In this document: one piece after another, positions 58,273 to 64,000 of the stretch | Layout of the letters: every line of letters begins with the position of its first letter | Position numbering within the stretch: position 1 is the stretch's first letter | Origin: Hygrophila difformis | Lineage: Eukaryota > Streptophyta > Magnoliopsida > Lamiales > Acanthaceae | Assembly (NCBI GenBank): GCA_030278955.1 | Contig: JAOANR010000014.1 | Span: forward strand, 41,243,453-41,307,452 | Reading direction: 5' to 3' | DNA: 64,000 bases | The notes under the pieces: model-generated | The model's input: the letters and a program-made list of their open reading frames with translations, nothing else | The model's database searches: none | Told to the model about the DNA's origin: nothing | Program-made: the position numbers and the translations under genes

Positions 58273-60345
58273 GAATATATATATATATATTAAAATGATT
58301 ATTTTCCAAGAGAAAATAATTTAGTTGAGTTAGGAAATATATTTTTCCATGAGAAAATATTATATTAGTACGTGTTTGATATTACTTTTTCTAACAAAAT
58401 CTATAATAAGTTTAGTTAATTTTTAGTATTATTTAACATGAAATCATGAATAGTCTATTGGTAGAGATGGTAGTGACATAAGATCCATAATCCATTGATC
58501 ATGGGTTCCAACGTCCAATCCTATTACTTATAAAAACATATTTTTATTAAAATAGAAAATATTTTTGGTGCAATACACTAATTCAACTCAAAAAAATTTC
58601 ACATACACAGATAAGTAATATACAGATTAGTGAAGGAATATACGTGTGGTGCAAGAGTGGCCCAATAAAAATATATAATAAATAAAATACAAAATTTGCA
58701 TCAGATGTGATATTAAAAGAATTAGCAGTAGTAATAAAACAAGATGGTTTGATAATGTAAACAAAAAAAATACTACATATCAATAAATAATAGTAAAATA
58801 AATTAAAACAAAATGCTAGAAGCAATGATGACCGAGTCTACATGTTGCAAAAGTAGAATTAATTATAAATGGGGTGAGAATTGGTGACGTAGCTAAGGTA
58901 AACTATTGACCAAAAAATAAAAAAGAGAAAAAATAAAATAATAAATAAGTGTGAGAGGGGCGAGGGCGAAGGATTAAGCTGCATGACATATTTTATATTG
59001 TACCATGCAATCATGATTTCGTGTAGCCATAACTAACTAAAAAAAGGAAATATATTACTGAAAGTACAAAAATAGAAAAAATGGGCGGCGAACATAGGCG
59101 GTGCATGCATACATTACAACACAGCATGCAACTATAAATAAGACCAGGCAACGAAAGGAAATCATGAAATAGTAACAAAGGGTTGAGACAGTGAACTGAT
59201 ACGAGAAAAGCCGTGCAGTAGCTAGCGTAGAGTTGCAAGAGAGTGTGTATCAAGAACGTAATAGCTATCGACGGAAGAATGTAAGTAGATTTTTGTTCTG
59301 CGGGCTTTGTCCCAAGAGTATTTTTGCATGTTTAATTCCCTTTATATTTCAGAAATTTTTGGGTTTATACATGCAACTGATTTATGCAGAGGTAATGTCC
59401 CATTATGTATTTAACTATTTTTGGGACTAGGCCATGCATGTGAAAAATAACATTTTCAGTGTATGGCATGTGATTATTGAGTTATTATTATGCGGCGTAT
59501 ATCAAAGAGGTAGATGTCGTCGTAGTTATTTCGTGGGTTATCCAAGGGATCCCCATGAAGAGGATTGTGGTTGACCAAGGGTCTCCCCATTAGTTTTTCT
59601 AGATGCAGGGAAGGGCCGTCCTTATCTACCATAGTTGACTTCGGTCACTATGTGAGCATGCTAGGTCCTATGAGATACCCCGGGTGTAGAGTCATAGCCG
59701 TGCTACATGTGGATTGATCAGTTTAACGGTTTGACATGCCATTTACTGTTTCAGTAATATTTTAAATTGTATTTGTCCAAGGGACAAGAATTTGCTTGCT
59801 CAGCCGGTGTGCTGATAAACTCTACTTACTCAAATTTACAGGGTTTGACTTATGTGGACCCTACTAAGAGGCATGGGCACGGGCATGAGTGTCAGATTAC
59901 TTTTATACTGGTTATTTTAAATTATGTTTTATTAGCCATAAACTTGTCTTTTGAATCGATATTGTAGTTATCATATTCGTAAAGTCTATTATTTTGCCCG
60001 AATTAAATATATTCTTTTAAACCTAGTTAAAAGTGCTTTCACAAATCCATTAAAAGAGTCTTATTTTTTTAAGCTCTAGTTAATATGAGAAATTATTTTG
60101 CGACAAAAAGCCCTAATCACCATATTTTGTAAACTGTATTATTTTATTTAAAAGTATATTTTTATAAATGATAAATCAGTTTAAAGTATGTTTAGACTTA
60201 AATTTAATATTAGCCTTAGCGCTTTTCGATTAAATTAGCAAATGCAAGGCAAATGCGAGCTTAACTGGGAGGCGTGGCGGTAATAACTCCGGGTTCCCGT
60301 TGGTAACTTCCGCTGCAAAACTGAGTGGAAAATGGGGTTGTTACA

Positions 60346-60487
60346 TATTTTATATTTAATTGTGATATTTTTATATTGTATTATAGTATTAATTAACTTG
60401 TAAGATTCATAAACACACGAAATAATGCTTTTACTTGTTAGATGCATAATTGAACTTATCCATTATTGCAATTTCATAAGATCTTAG
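60346..60487. other. Short AT-rich flank, nothing seen
   Basis: Sequence between the third LTR and the next MITE, ending in that MITE's 8-bp target duplication. Confidence 0.5.
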
Positions 60488-61167
60488 TAGGGGTGAAAAC
60501 GGGACGGATACGGGCGGATAGTACTCATCCCGTATCCTATCCCATATTTTTTTGTCGAATATGGAATCGGATACGAATAGGCCGGATACAAATACGAATT
60601 CGAATATTTCGGGAAACGGATACGAGACGGATTCGGATTTTAACTCGGATAATCTTATAATTACTAAAATTAAATTTTTTTATAACTTTTTAAGTGAAAT
60701 CGGAATATACTACTATGTAAGCTAAACTAAATTTTTAAATTTTCCAAGATCATTAGTTATTTCGTTCAAAACATCTAAATAACATCACTACAAGATGTTA
60801 CATACTACAGTTTGATACAAAGAACCTAATGATGTAGTTGAGTTGATTGATATGATTTGATTTAATAAATTACATATGGCTTTCAAGCTTTTGATTATAT
60901 TTATACATATAATATTACTTATTTATTTTATAGTTAATATAATATATTATATTATACATATAAAAATATATATAAATTTTCGGATATTCGGATAGAAAAT
61001 ACGGATAATATCCGCATTATATTCGGATTTTTCGGATACGGGCGGATATTTACAATCCCATATCCTGTCCCGTATCCGCCGGATATAAAAATTTCGAATT
61101 CGGATTCGAATATAATCGAATACGGCGTCGGATCGGGCGGATAATATCCGCCCCACTTTCACCCCTA
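60488..61167. mobile_element. hAT-type MITE, 680 bp, GGATA-rich ends
   Basis: It starts TAGGGGTGAAA and ends TTTCACCCCTA, flanked by the exact 8-bp duplication GATCTTAG (60480-60487 and 61168-61175). Both ends are packed with CGGATA/TATCCG repeats and the core is AT-rich. No protein is encoded; it belongs to a different family from the two GGGCC-rich MITEs. Confidence 0.93.
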
Positions 61168-61175
61168 GATCTTAG

Positions 61176-61499
61176 GATCTCAATCTTGCAAAGAGAAAAA
61201 CGATCTCATATAAGATCCCGATCTTAACAACCTTGCTTTGGAGTACAGAAGTATAAAGTACTGGTACTATTTGTGTATGTTTTGAATTAGTTTTTTTAGT
61301 AAATATTGGCATTCATGTATCGGTAAATGTGTGTGTAAGCTCAAGGCACACAAATTATAAAGGGAGATAAAAAGGAGATATGGGGGACGGGTGGGAATCG
61401 AACCAAATCTTAAGGTTGAATTAATTTTGATTTAGTGATGTTTTGAATTTGAAATTTTGAATGGCACATGGAATTTAAATACTACTGAGTATAGTAGTA
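61176..61499. other. AT-rich stretch with a tRNA-type B box
   Basis: Apart from the B box at 61390-61404 I see no feature here. Confidence 0.5.
61390..61404 (-). other. tRNA-type B box (possible SINE remnant)
   Basis: The minus strand reads GGTTCGATTCCCACC, an exact pol III B-box consensus as in tRNA T-loops and tRNA-derived SINEs. No clear A box or cloverleaf was found upstream, so a decayed SINE head is more likely than a tRNA gene. Confidence 0.45.
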
Positions 61500-61742
61500 C
61501 TTTCTCCGTTCTTTTTTTTTTAAAGGTTACACTTCTCATTTGCACGTATGACAATGCACATTTTCAACAATTAATAACTCAAATTCGGTACAGGTAAAAA
61601 TTCTAAAAATTTGATATTTAAAAACTAAAAGATGAGTCACTTGGCTATATTTTGTCTTCTATAACTAAACAAAAATAGAAGTCAAAGTGCTATAATAAAC
61701 AGTAGAAAAGTCAAAACGTAACTTTTAAAAAAACGGAGGGAG
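61500..61742. mobile_element. Stowaway-like MITE, 243 bp
   Basis: It has ends CTTTCTCCGTTC and ACGGAGGGAG, flanked by TA dinucleotides. This is typical of Tc1/mariner-derived Stowaway elements. Confidence 0.75.
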
Positions 61743-61859
61743 TATAATACTAGTAGTATAAAAATGTAGTCATGGAAAATGAAATTAAAAAAATAAATAA
61801 ATAATATCGAGTCTAAAAGCAAAATAAACATGAGACATGAGGGTTGTTATATAGTAATA

Positions 61860-62118
61860 CTCTCTCTCTCATTTAACATGTTTTGTTTCATTTATGCACA
61901 TAATCCAATACACATTTTAAATCATTAATATATCAAAATATGTACAACAAAAAATTATGTAAAATATACATTCTATAACTACATGATCTTACGATTCTAA
62001 TAAGGCCCAACTCGACTATTTTTTTTTCAAATATATACTTGCAATAAGGTTGAGTCAAAGTTAAACAATAAACAGTGCCAAAAAGTCAAAGAAGACAAGT
62101 ATACTGGGACGGAGGAAG
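61860..62118. mobile_element. Stowaway-like MITE, 259 bp, diverged ends
   Basis: The right end GGGACGGAGGAAG followed by TA is diagnostic. The left end (CTCTCTCTCTCATTTAAC) after TA is diverged. The interior resembles the neighbouring copies (AAGTCAAAG.A.AC). Confidence 0.65.
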
Positions 62119-62231
62119 TACTATATAGTAGGCCGGTGAAAAGGCATATATGATTTACTATAGTCGCCGCTTGGGGTTTCGCTGGTAAGTGTTACAGCAG
62201 TAGGAGTAGAGGTACTTTATTTATACTAATA

Positions 62232-62482
62232 CTTCTGCTGTCTCGTTTAGATTGTTACATTTGACTTTTTAATACTATTCACTATTTACGTTTGATTCAA
62301 ATTTTTATCAAAAGAAAAAACATAGTCAAGTGAGATCTTGTTAGATTCGCCTAATCTTGTAGTTTTATAATATCAATTTTTTATAATTTATATTGTACAT
62401 AATTTAAGTTATTAACCATTAAAAATGTATATCGACATATATGTCAAGTTAGTCAGTAACAATTACAATGAGAATGAGGTAG
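62232..62482. mobile_element. Stowaway-like MITE, 251 bp, diverged ends
   Basis: The left end CTTCTGCTGTCTCGTTTAGATTGTTACATTTGAC follows TA. The right end ACAATGAGAATGAGGTAG precedes TA. The inverted repeats match only in part. Confidence 0.55.
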
Positions 62483-62596
62483 TATAATTAATAATAACCA
62501 TTTTAACTACCATTCTCTAGTAACCACGGCATTAATGGATTTTCACATATTTATTAGTACCATTTTGGAGGTCTTAGTTTGTTAAGTAGTACCAAG

Positions 62597-63500
62597 TTTT
62601 TTTTTTGAGAGAAAAGAGAATTTTTATTATGAAAAAAACACATCATCCGAAACAAAACTTATACAAAACAACATCGGCTATGATTCCGAGTAATTCAAGT
62701 GCATACTGCACACCAAACCCTTCTAAGACATCATCAAAAATCTAAACTTCACTCATATTTGTCGCCAAGCAATAATTAAGGATTCATCCACCTCTCAACC
62801 TACCATCAAAACCTGTAAGGATCCATTAGCAGACACAGTCCCCCAATCTCAGCTTTCGATACTGCAGTATCTATTACCCTCCAAGCCTCCATGACCGTTT
62901 CAAATGAGTAAAGGCAAGGCCTAACCAGTGAAAATACGCAGCCCTTCCATTAACGACATTTGGAGGGATATGGCCACAAAATTCATTTCTAGATGGCCAG
63001 CCACAGATAGTTTCTCAGAGATGCCAACGCCATTACCCGCCTTTCTCTAGTGTTGATGACCAATAACAAGAACCGCCTTACTTTCAAAGGTGTAAAATCC
63101 GAGTACCTCTTTACTGGTGCAAACCACCTGACATTCCAATAACTTGCTTGGTACACACATCTCCCCTACTTCTAGATCATCATCAGTGCATCCAATCCAA
63201 AGGGCAAAGAAAAGGACAATAAAATGGAATGGCAGGCCATGAAAAGAAAAGAGGATAAAAGGGAAAGACTCATGGGCAGTTAAGAAAATCATCCATAAAC
63301 GATCGTATAAATCCAAAAATGTGTTGCAAAGGAAGCACGATTCCTATTGACATCCGATCTACCCTCATGTATGTAAAACATATGAAATTAGCACTCATTT
63401 CCTTTTCTAGCCATTCAATCTAAAAGCTCTTCTCCACTCTCATTTGTGAACCACCCCAAACAGTAAAGTCACCACTCCACTTTCTTGTTTACCATCTACA
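62597..63500 (-). other. Possible retroposed transcript, minus strand, unidentified
   Basis: On the minus strand an AATAAA signal (plus 62623-62628) precedes a run of ten A (plus 62597-62606), the mark of a copied poly(A) transcript. Upstream on that strand an 89-residue frame at 63316-63047 (MDLYDRLWMIF...) and its diverged continuation show no family I recognise. It could be the end of a LINE, a processed pseudogene or a real 3' untranslated region. No target duplication was found. Confidence 0.35.
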
Positions 63501-64000
63501 TATGCATGAAACGTTTCTTGTTTTTTTTTCTTTTCTTTTTTTTTTCTTTTTCTTCTCTCTTTTTTTGTTACACCAGTACAATAATCAACACAACATCCCT
63601 CTTGCCATAGCTAATCTTTAAACACCCAATCACTGTAAACCTTACTCACTTAGTCCTCACCCTCATACTAGCAGTAACAAACCAATACCCAGGGATTTCC
63701 ACTATGGCTTTGCAACACAAATGAATTTCATATGAAAGTTTATAAATGAATCCTGGTTTGCCGATAAGACCGAGCTCCTGGATGGTGGAAGTAAGAATAT
63801 GTGTAGAGTTCGGATGGAACAACAAAAAGGTGTTTCATTAAGGCTCGACTCGCAATGGAATAATATAGCTTTGAAGGGGTATATAAACCAAATGCCCTTT
63901 TTCTTGTCAATGCACCTAGATGACTAAAAGCAAGCTCAACATGTATTGAAGCAAGTTTTGGAGTGTCAAGATAATCATACCGTACAAGAGATTTTCCTTC
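63501..64000. other. Pyrimidine tract and unassigned sequence
   Basis: A TTTTCTTTTTC-type tract lies at about 63519-63568. The remainder to the window end shows no gene, repeat or MITE that I can support. Confidence 0.5.

Larger units (their letters stand above)
21554..60345 (+). mobile_element. Tandem chromovirus array: LTR-internal-LTR-internal-LTR
   Basis: Three LTRs of one family (21554-23757, 28902-31204, 56431-60345) alternate with two internal regions (23758-28901 and 31205-56430). Each LTR-internal junction has an initiator-Met primer site, and each internal end has the polypurine tract AAGGAGGGTAGA. Both internals carry the same stop codons, so a decayed copy was duplicated, most simply by unequal recombination between LTRs. 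The first LTR lacks its first 85 or so bases, so no target duplication can be recognised. Integrase and chromodomain remnants put it near Tekay/Del. Nested inside are a hAT-type MITE, an Athila-like element and a Mutator-like MITE. Confidence 0.88.
56431..60345 (+). repeat. Third LTR of the tandem array, with an insertion
   Basis: TGTAATACCC... to ...GTTACA; about 2.29 kb once the Mutator-like MITE (56656-58272) and its target duplication are removed. TATA box at 59132-59140. Confidence 0.92.

Overview
This is a stretch of plant nuclear DNA, most likely from a eudicot. It consists almost entirely of nested transposable elements, with no intact ordinary host gene recognised. The evidence is plant-type Ty3/gypsy elements primed by initiator-Met or Asp tRNA, a Mutator-like element (MULE) carrying a ULP1-type protease gene, GC-rich hAT MITEs and Stowaway-like MITEs. 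The species cannot be named from the sequence. All similarities were judged by eye without database searches.

Layout. (1) 1-21553: the oldest layer is a decayed MULE that begins before the window. Its two genes converge: a ULP1 protease-like gene on + (1-1425, continuing 12594-15241) and a MURA-type transposase on - (about 21230 to 17379). They are separated by a repeat-rich spacer. An 11.2-kb Tekay/Del-like gypsy element (1426-12588, minus orientation, 5-bp TSD) splits the ULP1 gene. A 993-bp hAT-type MITE (17726-18718, 8-bp TSD) splits the SWIM zinc finger of the transposase. (2) 21554-60345: a second, badly decayed chromovirus family is arranged LTR-internal-LTR-internal-LTR, with both internal regions sharing the same disabling mutations. 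The second internal region carries a hAT-type MITE (31555-32607) and a 19-kb Athila-like element (35005-54035). That Athila-like element contains a 7.4-kb non-autonomous gypsy-type element (37941-45323). The third LTR carries a 1.6-kb Mutator-like MITE full of TTCAGCGA repeats (56656-58272). (3) 60346-64000: AT-rich sequence with another hAT-type MITE, three Stowaway-like MITEs, a tRNA-type B box, and a minus-strand stretch ending in a poly(A) signal plus A-tract that looks retroposed.

How the parts relate. Most pol genes are broken. The open frames worth attention are the RNase H-integrase-chromodomain frame of the first gypsy element, the coiled-coil plus protease protein of the 7.4-kb element, and the 405-aa accessory protein of the Athila-like element. 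A broken homologue of that accessory protein lies antisense inside the Tekay-like element, in place of its missing gag-protease-RT region. Because the second family is tandemly duplicated, the window supplies its own empty sites for three later insertions, which fixes their order.
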